A DNA stretch of 64,000 nt from Anaerolineae bacterium (GTDB taxonomy: Bacteria > Chloroflexota > Anaerolineae > 4572-78 > J111). The stretch covers positions 124,001-188,000 of the forward strand of contig JAHDWA010000008.1 in assembly GCA_023382535.1 (NCBI GenBank), written 5' to 3'. A program made the translations under genes and the position numbers. The notes under the pieces were generated by a model. It was not told the origin of the DNA. It saw only the letters and a list, made by a program, of their open reading frames with translations, and made no database searches. Within the stretch, counting starts at the first letter, position 1. The number at the start of each line of letters is the position of its first letter. Below are positions 23,717-31,064 of the stretch, piece after piece.

Positions 23717-23975
23717 GTGTATCCTTGAGGGGATGTTGCTTACAACAACCTAACGGGAGTGGACAACTCGAAAGCCTGGTAATTTCTTGTCTCTCGTTAA
23801 TAAGATAATCGTACCAGTCTATCATTAACCTACTGTGGTATATGTGTGTATCTGCTTCTTCGCAGAGTTGTTGCGCTAAGTATATAGCAAATCGCGCCCG
23901 ACTAGAGACAAACTCAGTTTGCCAAGCCAATCTCTCAGCGTTGTAAGCCCCGTTAGGCTTCTCATTGCCTAACAT
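23652..23975 (-). CDS. Hypothetical protein of the element
   Basis: 107 residues of no known family: helical core (ERLAWQTEFVSSRARFAIYLAQQLCEEADTHIYHSRLMIDWYDYLI) and a polar tail with QQAQKVEEKPKATQGKMDLGE. I chose the ATG at 23975 because GGAGGG precedes it by six bases. A promoter with TTGACA in an inverted repeat lies upstream (24030-24070). The last twenty residues are duplicated at 24165-24220. Confidence 0.6.
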   Translation of the reverse strand: MLGNEKPNGAYNAERLAWQTEFVSSRARFAIYLAQQLCEEADTHIYHSRLMIDWYDYLINERQEITRLSSCPLPLGCCKQHPLKDTQQAQKVEEKPKATQGKMDLGE

Positions 23976-24029
23976 AGTTTTCCCTCCGGCTAAATCGTTG
24001 CTTATAAACAATAGCCAGAAATGAGTACT

Positions 24030-24070
24030 TGTCAAGAAATCCCGCATATTAGTGTAGAGATTTCTTGACA
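24030..24070. promoter_or_regulatory. 12-bp perfect inverted repeat carrying two outward -35 boxes
   Basis: TGTCAAGAAATC (24030-24041) and GATTTCTTGACA (24059-24070) are exact complements with a 17-nt spacer. Each arm ends in TTGACA reading outward. The leftward one is followed after 16 bp by TATTGT and then the 23975 start. Confidence 0.55.
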
Positions 24071-24139
24071 GCTTTTGGGGGTAGTTACGCTAAGATGACT
24101 TTGGCAGATTATGAAGGTAGTAGCTAAGGAAGTGAATTA

Positions 24140-24229
24140 GATTATTTCCAAGTAAGTTACAATACTATTCGCCCAAGTCCATTGTACTCTGTGTAGCCTT
24201 CGGCTTTTCTTCGACCTTCTGAGCCTGTT
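24140..24229. repeat. 90-bp direct repeat, copy B
   Basis: Same length and orientation as copy A at 23627-23716, with shared runs such as CTTTTCTTCGAC and CTGAGCCTGTT. Confidence 0.8.
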
Positions 24230-24305
24230 TGAACGTGCCATAAGCAGGGGGCATTTTAATTTCAGCACCGACCCACTTGGGGAAAGGTTCAAACGTCCGT
24301 TTCAA
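24165..24305 (-). pseudogene. Fragment ending like the 23652 gene
   Basis: An open frame of about 46 codons ends KQAQKVEEKPKATQSTMDLGE, nearly the same as the tail of the 23652 protein, but its upstream part (TFEPFPKWVGAEIKMPP) is unrelated. Its only start is a TTG without a ribosome site. It looks like a truncated paralogue or the result of recombination at palindromic site 4, which lies in it. Confidence 0.45.
24290..24303 (-). repeat. Element palindrome, site 4
   Basis: Minus-strand GAAACGGACGTTTG, one mismatch at the outer base. It lies between the R-M gene's 3' end and the 23652 module. A small hairpin AACCTC-TTG-GAGGTT follows. Confidence 0.75.
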
Positions 24306-24357
24306 CCTCTTGGAGGTTTTGGTTAAACAGACCCGGCTAAAGGAAGCAGTTTATACC

Positions 24358-27129
24358 TTACTTCTCTTTCCCGGCCCGCTCCAAATTTAGGGCCAGCAAC
24401 CGGGCTAAGATTTCCTCATCACTCAAATCATAGGGCCAGCCGTAGGCGTCGAACACAGCGCGGTTTAGCTTTTCATGGGCTAGGTCAAGCCAGGATGGGC
24501 GCTGGTTGTAAAGATTGGTCAAGGTACGCTTTTTTAATTCATCCTCACTCGCGCCGGGTGGATTAAGCCAGTTATCTCGCTTCTGTACCAATTCACGGGC
24601 AGCTTGGGCAATGGCTTCAATACGGGGATCGTTGGCCGGTTCTTTGCCGGGCGGCCAGGGGAAGGGGAAGGTTTCAAAGGTGGTGGTAGGGGTGTAGCGG
24701 GGACGGTCTTCAAGTGACGTTCCTTGGAGGAGTGCCCATAGTTCATGAGGCTTTGAATGTAAAACTCCAAAGAAGTAATCATCATCACGGGCAAACACAA
24801 TAAGTGCATGATCGGGAACAACATGACTTTCTAACCAGACAAAGAGTCGGTGTTTAGATGTGTGGGGAGTAACGATATAGCGTTCTATTTGGGCAATAGC
24901 ATCTCGCATTTCTGGCCTTGGTCTTTCATGAATCCACCATTTTTGAATGTGTTTTCGTTTAGGTTCTACATGCTCTTTTACATGTTCAAAAGGAATTTCA
25001 TACATAGCAGCATCATTGATGTCCATATTAATCCCAAAATCAATAAGCCACATATTGCGCGGGCGACCTGTAATATCCCATCCATTTAACCACGGCTTGA
25101 CAACATCTTTATTTGATCGGCCATTTGGGTTTGTGGGAGCCTTTATCATCTGAATTGCTAGTTCTTCTGGTATATCAAATGGTCCACCTTTTTGATTCCC
25201 TCGAAATCCTATTCCCTCGTTCTCAATAAGTTTTTGGGCTTGTGTCAAGTCAAATTCACTAGATAAATTAGAATTTATCTTGAAAACTGCTCTCCCATTC
25301 AAAGTGTGTAAATCTTCTTTTCCAGCATCAAATCCAACTATCGAAACTCGTACCGCTGCACCTTCCAAAATCCAAGGGCGATCATCCCAGGCCATAAAAA
25401 TATCACCTGTTTCTTTGATGCGCTCTAAAACGTGACGATTAGCTCCCCCCCTAATGGAGTTGGTAGCCAATAATCCGGCTCTTTGTATTTTGTTGGCGGC
25501 AATTAGAGAACGTGCTTTTTCAAACCAGTAACAAACTAGATCAGCAAAAGCAGAGAGGCGACTCTCATAAAGTTCAAAGAGTTTATTAACATACTGGTTC
25601 CCCAATTCCTGGCGAATTTTATTACCACCCAAAAATGGGGGATTGCCGATAATTACATCTGCCTCCGGCCACTCCGGTTCAATAGGTTGCCCTTGCTCAT
25701 CATAGGTTAAAATAGCATCCATCTGCACAATGTTGTGCAAAGGCTTCAAAATCGGCTCTGAGGGGTCGCCAAAGCCGTTGTCTCTCAGCCATTGAATATA
25801 ACCTATCCAAACTGTAGCCTGGGCCAATTCGTGGGCATAGGGGTTAAGCTCAATACCATAGAGTTGGGCCGGAGAGGGGCCAATATTAGGGGTGAATAGA
25901 GTCAAACCCAATTGACCGGCTAAAACTGATACCTCTTTCCATAGGTCAAGTAGTTGTTTAAGGGCCACATACAGAAAATTGCCGCTACCACAAGCCGGGT
26001 CAAGAATTCTAATCTCGGCAATTTCGGCAGCAAAGCCCATCAAGAGGCCGGTCAAATCGTTGTGTAACTTGGTCCGCTGTCCGCCTTTGGCGGCGTCGCG
26101 GCGCTCGGCCAATGCCTGGGCCTGGGCTTGCACGTCGGCCCATTGGCGGCGAAGCGGAGCCATTAACACCGGCTCGACAATCAATAAAATGTCCTCTTTG
26201 CTGGTGTAGTGTGCGCCCAATTGCGCCCGCTTTGAGGGGTCTAAACTTCGCTCAAATAAAGTCCCTAAAATAGAAGGCTCGATACTGCTCCAATCGAGAT
26301 CAGCCACTTTTGCTAGAAGTGCTATGCTCTGGCTGTCCAGAGGCAGCGTCAAAGCATCATCAAATAATCCCCCGTCAAAGTGAGGAATTTCATCCACTCC
26401 AAAGTAACCACCCGTAGCCATTGCCCCAAACAGTTGGCTGAGTTGGGCGGTAAGGGTATCCGCCTTTTTATGGGTCTGTGTGACCAGTCGGCTAAAGATA
26501 CGGTTGGGGAGTAAGCCTGTATCTTCGGCAAAGAGGCAGAATAACAGCCGGATTAGAAAATGGGCTATCTGGTGGGGGTCTTCGCCATACTTGCGTAGTA
26601 ACTCGGCTAACTTGGCAAACTCTTTAGCAGCCTCCTGGGTGACTTGGGCCGTTGTTTGAGCTACTTTGAAGTAATCAGGCTCATAGAACGCAGCCCGAAG
26701 CTTTTTTATACCTTCGGGTGTTAGCAGGTCATCTAGGGCCAGCCGTTCAACCCGTTTAACTGTGTTGGTAAAGTTGGTATGGATAACAATAGAAGTTATG
26801 TCTGAGACAATCAGAAGAGGCGGGTTCTCAAGAGCTTCCCGATATTGCAGCAATTGTTGATAGGCTTTGTCGAGGTCGGCAAACTTGCCTTTGTACTCCC
26901 AGGCAAAGTAACCCTTTTTCCAGACATCGGCCCAACCTTGCCCCCCTTTTTGCTTTTCAGCCCCGGCTTCAAAAGTGAACTTTTTGCCGGTAGGGTCAGC
27001 TTCAATAGGCGTTGGATGGCCGATGAGCCGACAAAGGTCAATAAAATGCTCTTGAACCGCAGAGCGTTCTTTAACGTTGGCTTTCTGCCATTTGTCTACA
27101 AATTCCTGGGGTGAAAGTTTAGCTGACAT
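24358..27129 (-). CDS. MmeI-type (type IIL) restriction-modification enzyme
   Basis: One polypeptide that should both methylate and cut DNA. The N-terminus matches MmeI (LSPQEFVDKWQ...ERSAVQEHFIDLCRLIG) with the nuclease motif Asp68-x9-Glu78-x-Lys80. A helical connector follows, then an adenine N6-methyltransferase with motif I DPACGSGNF (from Asp377) and motif IV NPPF (from Asn496), and a C-terminal target-recognition region (PRYTPTTTFETFPFPWP). The start ATG at 27129 fits the family; an upstream one at 27180 is possible. No separate specificity or nuclease gene is needed. It is flanked on both sides by the element's palindromic sites, as if carried as a cargo unit. Confidence 0.9.
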   Translation of the reverse strand: MSAKLSPQEFVDKWQKANVKERSAVQEHFIDLCRLIGHPTPIEADPTGKKFTFEAGAEKQKGGQGWADVWKKGYFAWEYKGKFADLDKAYQQLLQYREALENPPLLIVSDITSIVIHTNFTNTVKRVERLALDDLLTPEGIKKLRAAFYEPDYFKVAQTTAQVTQEAAKEFAKLAELLRKYGEDPHQIAHFLIRLLFCLFAEDTGLLPNRIFSRLVTQTHKKADTLTAQLSQLFGAMATGGYFGVDEIPHFDGGLFDDALTLPLDSQSIALLAKVADLDWSSIEPSILGTLFERSLDPSKRAQLGAHYTSKEDILLIVEPVLMAPLRRQWADVQAQAQALAERRDAAKGGQRTKLHNDLTGLLMGFAAEIAEIRILDPACGSGNFLYVALKQLLDLWKEVSVLAGQLGLTLFTPNIGPSPAQLYGIELNPYAHELAQATVWIGYIQWLRDNGFGDPSEPILKPLHNIVQMDAILTYDEQGQPIEPEWPEADVIIGNPPFLGGNKIRQELGNQYVNKLFELYESRLSAFADLVCYWFEKARSLIAANKIQRAGLLATNSIRGGANRHVLERIKETGDIFMAWDDRPWILEGAAVRVSIVGFDAGKEDLHTLNGRAVFKINSNLSSEFDLTQAQKLIENEGIGFRGNQKGGPFDIPEELAIQMIKAPTNPNGRSNKDVVKPWLNGWDITGRPRNMWLIDFGINMDINDAAMYEIPFEHVKEHVEPKRKHIQKWWIHERPRPEMRDAIAQIERYIVTPHTSKHRLFVWLESHVVPDHALIVFARDDDYFFGVLHSKPHELWALLQGTSLEDRPRYTPTTTFETFPFPWPPGKEPANDPRIEAIAQAARELVQKRDNWLNPPGASEDELKKRTLTNLYNQRPSWLDLAHEKLNRAVFDAYGWPYDLSDEEILARLLALNLERAGKEK

Positions 27130-27223
27130 TGCTTTTCCGGTGTTGGAATGTTCTCTATATAAACGGCTTTGTGGCTCCATTTTACCACAATTTAGCCTAT
27201 TTCCCCACTGGGGCGGCAGTGTT

Positions 27224-27237
27224 CAAACGTCCGTTAC
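27224..27237 (-). repeat. Element palindrome, site 5
   Basis: Minus-strand GTAACGGACGTTTG, two mismatches in the outer left bases. It lies upstream of the restriction-modification gene and just past the XRE gene's stop codon. A hairpin CCCT-TTG-AGGG follows. Confidence 0.7.
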
Positions 27238-27250
27238 AACCCTTTGAGGG

Positions 27251-27586
27251 CTAACCTTTGCGCCGTTGGTATCGAAAGCGGGCATACTCTAACAATTCCG
27301 TCCGATCTTCTGGGGAGAGGGACCGGGCAAGCTCCACAATCTCTTGTAAGGTCGGGCTATCATCAGGGGCCGGGGAAGGGGGCAAGATACTGGCAAGCCT
27401 CAAGACCTTTTCGGGGGCTTCACTGAGAGCAGCAGCGATTTTAATACAAAAATCACAACCGGGGTTCTGCCCTTTGACGATGGCCGATACATTGGGTTGA
27501 GATACACCCGCCCGCCGCGCCAATTCGTTATGGCTCCACCCGCGCCGCGCCAATTCATCAGCCAGCCAATCGCCAAGATCACTCAT
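27251..27586 (-). CDS. XRE-family transcriptional regulator
   Basis: 111 residues. The N-terminal HTH reads LGDWLADELARRGWSHNELARRAGVSQPNVSAIVKGQNPGCDFCIKIAAAL, a classic lambda-repressor fold, followed by a short Pro-rich linker and a helical C-terminus (LQEIVELARSLSPEDRTELLEYARFRYQRR). It is divergent from the RHH gene at 27717, and upstream of the restriction enzyme gene on the same strand. It could control either, as controller proteins of R-M systems do. Confidence 0.88.
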   Translation of the reverse strand: MSDLGDWLADELARRGWSHNELARRAGVSQPNVSAIVKGQNPGCDFCIKIAAALSEAPEKVLRLASILPPSPAPDDSPTLQEIVELARSLSPEDRTELLEYARFRYQRRKG

Positions 27587-27633
27587 AAAATTATTCTAAA
27601 GCAGGTAAGCAGAATAGGCAAACGAGTTAATAA

Positions 27634-27681
27634 ATTACTCTTGACATTTAATAACTTTTCTGATATACTTAATAGAGTAAT
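27634..27681. promoter_or_regulatory. Inverted repeat enclosing the RHH promoter
   Basis: ATTACTCT (27634-27641) and AGAGTAAT (27674-27681) are perfect complements, centres 40 bp apart, on either side of the promoter in the XRE/RHH divergent region. Confidence 0.55.
27641..27669 (+). promoter_or_regulatory. Consensus sigma70 promoter of the transfer-gene operon
   Basis: TTGACA (27641-27646), 17 bp, TATACT (27664-27669). The start of transcription should be near 27676, about 40 bases before the RHH gene. Confidence 0.8.
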
Positions 27682-27716
27682 CTATTGTTTTGAATGATAA
27701 ATCTATTGGAGGAACA

Positions 27717-27902
27717 ATGCTAATGACAGACAAAGTTATTGTATCTTTTGCGGCCACACCTGAGTTAAGGGACTTGCTCAAACTTTGGGCCAAGCAAGAT
27801 GACCGCACCGTGAGCGCAACGTTGCGCCAAATTCTTGAACGTGAGGCCCGCCGCCGCCAAGCTCAGCCGGAAACACAAAAGCCGGTCAACCAATCCCACT
27901 AA
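27717..27902 (+). CDS. Ribbon-helix-helix-like small protein
   Basis: 61 residues: MLMTDKVIVSFAATPELRDLLKLWA forms the strand and first helix, DDRTVSATLRQILEREARRR the second. The pattern is that of RHH regulators. GGAGG precedes the ATG at 27717. First gene downstream of the strong 27641 promoter and divergent from the XRE gene, so it probably regulates this operon. Confidence 0.75.
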   Translation: MLMTDKVIVSFAATPELRDLLKLWAKQDDRTVSATLRQILEREARRRQAQPETQKPVNQSH

Positions 27903-27992
27903 AAGCGCACCCGTCGCCTACGGGTATAAAAAATGGGTGACAAGTGTTAGAGGCACTCGCCACCCGATAGCAGACATACGGAGGTTAAACCA

Positions 27993-28262
27993 ATGTCTAC
28001 CACGAGTAATTTACACCCAAACCAACCGAATAGCAATATCAACGCCTTTTTTGCTGAACTGGGCAAACTAAACGATCTAGCCCGCGCCATCCTCGATGGG
28101 CCAGACAATGCAAGCCGCCTGTTTCAGCTTTACCACGCCACGCAGGACGCGCCAAACGAACTGCGTAAAATCATTGTTTCCTTCGACTTTGAGGCCGAAC
28201 TGGAAAAATTCTGCCCCCAATTCAGCCAAGCCCGACAAGAGTTCTATGGGGGGGCCGAATGA
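27993..28262 (+). CDS. Hypothetical protein
   Basis: 89 residues: a polar start, then helices (INAFFAELGKLNDLARAILDG, NELRKIIVSFDFEAELEKFCPQFSQ). No family recognised. ATACGGAGGTT precedes the ATG, and the stop overlaps the next start (ATGA). Part of the 27.7-31 kb operon that leads into the FtsK-like gene. Confidence 0.6.
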   Translation: MSTTSNLHPNQPNSNINAFFAELGKLNDLARAILDGPDNASRLFQLYHATQDAPNELRKIIVSFDFEAELEKFCPQFSQARQEFYGGAE

Positions 28263-28507
28263 ACACCGTCACCCTCTCTAACGGTCAAATTGTAGAAGTC
28301 CCTCAAGGTGCAGACCCGGCTTATTTCAAGCGATTTGAAGAGGCCCGGCTAAGATTAGCCGCCAACCCCAAGCCCAAGAAAGCTAAGAAGTCCAGCAGCA
28401 GCCGCAAGCCCACAAAGCGCAGCAGCTACGCCAGGATGCAAAGTGTACTCGCTATAAGTATGCTGGAACTCGTTGAACGTGTGAACGCCAAAGAAGGGGG
28501 CGAATGA
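28259..28507 (+). CDS. Small basic hypothetical protein
   Basis: 82 residues. The start (MNTVTLSNGQIVEVPQGADPAYFKRFEEAR) resembles a small beta-hairpin plus helix. A lysine/serine-rich stretch (KPKKAKKSSSSRKPTKRSS) follows and could bind nucleic acid. Both ends overlap neighbouring genes by four bases. Function unknown. Confidence 0.6.
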   Translation: MNTVTLSNGQIVEVPQGADPAYFKRFEEARLRLAANPKPKKAKKSSSSRKPTKRSSYARMQSVLAISMLELVERVNAKEGGE

Positions 28508-28857
28508 TGACCGTCGAAGCTTTGAACTACCAAAAATTTATTGTCAACTCCGTTTTTTGGAGTGGCTGTCCCATGTGTCCAGAGAAGGTCAACGAGGCGC
28601 TAGAACTACGCCAAGCTCATCTTGCCCAAAACGGCTTAGTCTCACTGTTTGAACGTGCGTTGATACTCGCAGCAATGGGGAACACCGCCAGCAGCCGCGC
28701 CAAATTTGCCGAAAAGTTGAACCGTGAACTTGACCGGCTTATCTCAGAAGCGAATGAGGAAATAGAGTCCCACATTGAAAGCTTTGTTACTTCACTCGGT
28801 CTTGACCCCGATCAAGTTGCCGATGCGCCGCATTTGCTTTTAGGGGGTGAACTATGA
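28504..28857 (+). CDS. Hypothetical protein
   Basis: 117 residues, largely helical, with a CPMCPEKVNEAL cysteine pair near residue 22 and a charged helical second half (FAEKLNRELDRLISEANEEIESHI). No family recognised. It starts in an ATGATGA overlap and ends overlapping the DUF2637-like gene, so translation of the operon seems coupled. Confidence 0.6.
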   Translation: MMTVEALNYQKFIVNSVFWSGCPMCPEKVNEALELRQAHLAQNGLVSLFERALILAAMGNTASSRAKFAEKLNRELDRLISEANEEIESHIESFVTSLGLDPDQVADAPHLLLGGEL

Positions 28858-29597
28858 ACGCTATCACCATTACTACCCGCGCCGCCGTTACAACGGCGGC
28901 GCTGGTCATCCTCTCAGCCGGGATACTTGGCTACACCGCCCTTTATGACTTGTTTGTATCCATCGGCCTTTTCTCGCCCTGGCTTGGCGTGTTCTTTCCA
29001 CTGCTGTTTGATCTGGCCGAAGTGACCGCCGCCATGTCAGTCTTTAACGCCAAGTTGCAAGGCGAGGATGACCGCTTTGCCTGGGGTATGGTCATCCTCT
29101 TTACCATCCTGGGGATTGTCGCCAACATCGGCCATGCTACCGCCGCTTGGTACACTGGCAAGATTGACAACTTACAGGCCATTCTTGCTATCTTCGCTAC
29201 GTCGCTATTTCCTCTGTCCGTTGCCCTTGTCGCCCACTTACTCAAGAGGGTGATTAGTAGAGACATCACACGCCGGGGCTTTGTCAGCACTTTGTCAGAA
29301 TTGGGCGACCTGTTGAGCCAAAAGCAAAGCGAACTGGACAAACTGAATGGGCAAGTTGAACGCGCCCGCGCCCAACTAGATGACATCAAGGCTCGACAAA
29401 TCGAGCGAAATGTACGATCTATCAGCGAATTGAACGAGGCTAAACAAGCCAAGATTGACCAGCGCCGCGCCTCTGTCCTGGCCCTGTTGTCAGAGGGATT
29501 GTCACCGGCTGACATTGCCAACGAGCTAAATGTCACTGTGAGGACAATTCAGCGTGACATATCGGCTTTAAATGGACAAGTGGGGGTGACAAAATGA
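28854..29597 (+). CDS. DUF2637-like membrane protein with C-terminal HTH
   Basis: 247 residues. Four hydrophobic helices lie within about residues 8-135 (ALVILSAGILGYTALYDLFV; the conserved-looking FFPLLFDLAEVTAA; VILFTILGIVANIGHA). A coiled coil (LLSQKQSELDKLNGQVERARAQLDDIK) and a C-terminal HTH (LSPADIANELNVTVRTIQRDISAL) follow. DUF2637 proteins are typical of actinobacterial conjugative elements, where they neighbour FtsK-like translocases, as here. It may act as a membrane partner of the DNA pump. Confidence 0.7.
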   Translation: MNAITITTRAAVTTAALVILSAGILGYTALYDLFVSIGLFSPWLGVFFPLLFDLAEVTAAMSVFNAKLQGEDDRFAWGMVILFTILGIVANIGHATAAWYTGKIDNLQAILAIFATSLFPLSVALVAHLLKRVISRDITRRGFVSTLSELGDLLSQKQSELDKLNGQVERARAQLDDIKARQIERNVRSISELNEAKQAKIDQRRASVLALLSEGLSPADIANELNVTVRTIQRDISALNGQVGVTK

Positions 29598-29749
29598 AGT
29601 TGCTTAAATGTTCTCAGGCAGCAATGACCGTTGAAATCATAGACCTTCCGCGCCGATCTTGGCGCGTAGTGCCACCGTCAAAATTGACAGTAGTTTTAGC
29701 CCTGGCCGGGATAGTCGCCACTGCTATTTTGTGGGCGACTTTGGGCTAA
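29594..29749 (+). CDS. 51-residue single-pass membrane protein
   Basis: The start overlaps the previous stop (ATGA). A short soluble part (MKLLKCSQAAMTVEIIDLP) is followed by one membrane helix (LTVVLALAGIVATAILWATL). It sits between the DUF2637-like and FtsK-like genes, so a role in the same membrane complex is reasonable. Confidence 0.55.
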   Translation: MKLLKCSQAAMTVEIIDLPRRSWRVVPPSKLTVVLALAGIVATAILWATLG

Positions 29750-29760
29750 AGGGGGGCAAT

Positions 29761-30957
29761 ATGGCCGATAGTCAGATAATTGTAAAGTCCGATGGATGGA
29801 AAGTTAAGATAGTTTTAGGGCTAGGTGGTTTAACTGTTCTTGTTACTCTTGCCTTTCTCTACCGCTTTGAATTTGGTTTAATCCTGCTAACGTTGGGCGG
29901 CATTGGTGCTACTCGCTTAATCTTTTGGGCCAAGCATCAATACACTATCGGCAAACTACAGCAGCGACAGATGTTAGCCCAAACTCGACAAGCTGAATTA
30001 GAGGCCGATAGGCAACAATGGCAAGTGGTCCAAGAGAGGGCGAAAGCGGCCCAACTCGCGGCCCAACAGCACTTTGTTGAAACTAAGGCCGGGGTCTTTG
30101 TTCTAGGCGATCTTCCATTTAGGTTTTATCCGAGCGCCAGCGCCAGCCGGGAACTTGCGACAAGTCAGCCTTTAGCGTTACCCGCGCCAAGTTTAGACTT
30201 CTTTCAGGTAATGAGCGAACCCGATCAAGCTTATGCTATTGTAGGGACGCAGCGAGTGGGTAAAAGTGTCATGGCTCAACACTTGGCGCAATATCTCACC
30301 ACAAAGGGTTATGGGTGTCTTGTCATCGGCACAAAAGCTAACCCCGGCGAATGGAAAGACTGTAAGCGATACATCGGCAATGAACAGGTAACAGAGGCTT
30401 TAGGCCGTTTGCTGGCCGAAACAAAGCGGCGAATAGAAAACAGTATCAACGCGCCTAGACTGGCTGTCTTTTTAGATGACTGGCTAAACACCGTCGCCCT
30501 AGATAGCGCCCTAGCCGAGCAATTCTTTTTGGAAGCCGCTACAAGAATTTTAACAGCCGGGATAGTTCCCTTCTTCTTACTACAGAGCGACAGTAAAGCC
30601 GACTGGGGAACTAAGCATGGGGCGCAACTAAAGAATAACTTTGTTCACTTGCTGCTAAATGCGCCTAGAGAAAATGGGCGGCTGGACTACACCCGCATTA
30701 GAGCAACCCTGATATATCCCGGCGACAAGCAACAGTACAATGTGACCTTGCCCACTGGCCTACCGATGTTAGGCGACAGTGAGCCAAGCTTGGAACTTGC
30801 CCCACTGCCTAACCTTGAGCCGACAGCGCAGGAGCGCCAAATTTTAGACCTGTTTGAAAGTGGGGCAAGTCTTAACCAGATAGCTAAAGAAGTCTACGGC
30901 AGCGCCGGGGGGAAGCAATACGAGGCGATCAAGGCGACCCTGGCTAAATTTCAGTAG
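29761..30957 (+). CDS. FtsK/TraB-like DNA translocase of the element
   Basis: 398 residues. Two membrane helices (about 13-34 and 38-56) are followed by a coiled region and a P-loop ATPase with GTQRVGKS (162-169) and Walker B LAVFLDDW. The C-terminus has a small HTH-like helix pair (ASLNQIAKEVYGSAGG). It is smaller than chromosomal FtsK but similar in layout to translocases that move double-stranded DNA in actinobacterial elements. I chose the ATG at 29761 after AAAGGGGGG. Last gene of the 27.7 kb operon. Confidence 0.75.
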   Translation: MADSQIIVKSDGWKVKIVLGLGGLTVLVTLAFLYRFEFGLILLTLGGIGATRLIFWAKHQYTIGKLQQRQMLAQTRQAELEADRQQWQVVQERAKAAQLAAQQHFVETKAGVFVLGDLPFRFYPSASASRELATSQPLALPAPSLDFFQVMSEPDQAYAIVGTQRVGKSVMAQHLAQYLTTKGYGCLVIGTKANPGEWKDCKRYIGNEQVTEALGRLLAETKRRIENSINAPRLAVFLDDWLNTVALDSALAEQFFLEAATRILTAGIVPFFLLQSDSKADWGTKHGAQLKNNFVHLLLNAPRENGRLDYTRIRATLIYPGDKQQYNVTLPTGLPMLGDSEPSLELAPLPNLEPTAQERQILDLFESGASLNQIAKEVYGSAGGKQYEAIKATLAKFQ

Positions 30958-31019
30958 GTTTGTACCGTTGTACCGTTTGTACCGAGGCCCAAAAAGGGTA
31001 CTTGGTACAAGGTACAAAC
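30958..31019. repeat. GTACC/GGTAC repeat cluster, hairpin-forming
   Basis: Three GTACCG units to the left (30962-30984) and GGTAC units to the right, with perfect outer arms GTTTGTACC (30958-30966) and GGTACAAAC (31011-31019). The cluster overlaps palindromic site 6 and precedes the serine recombinase gene. Confidence 0.7.
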
Positions 31020-31028
31020 GGACGTTTG
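31015..31028 (+). repeat. Element palindrome, site 6
   Basis: Perfect CAAACGGACGTTTG, 36 bases before the serine recombinase start codon. Confidence 0.85.
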
Positions 31029-31064
31029 AAGGTTTATCTTTTTTAGAACTTGGAGAATTGAACT

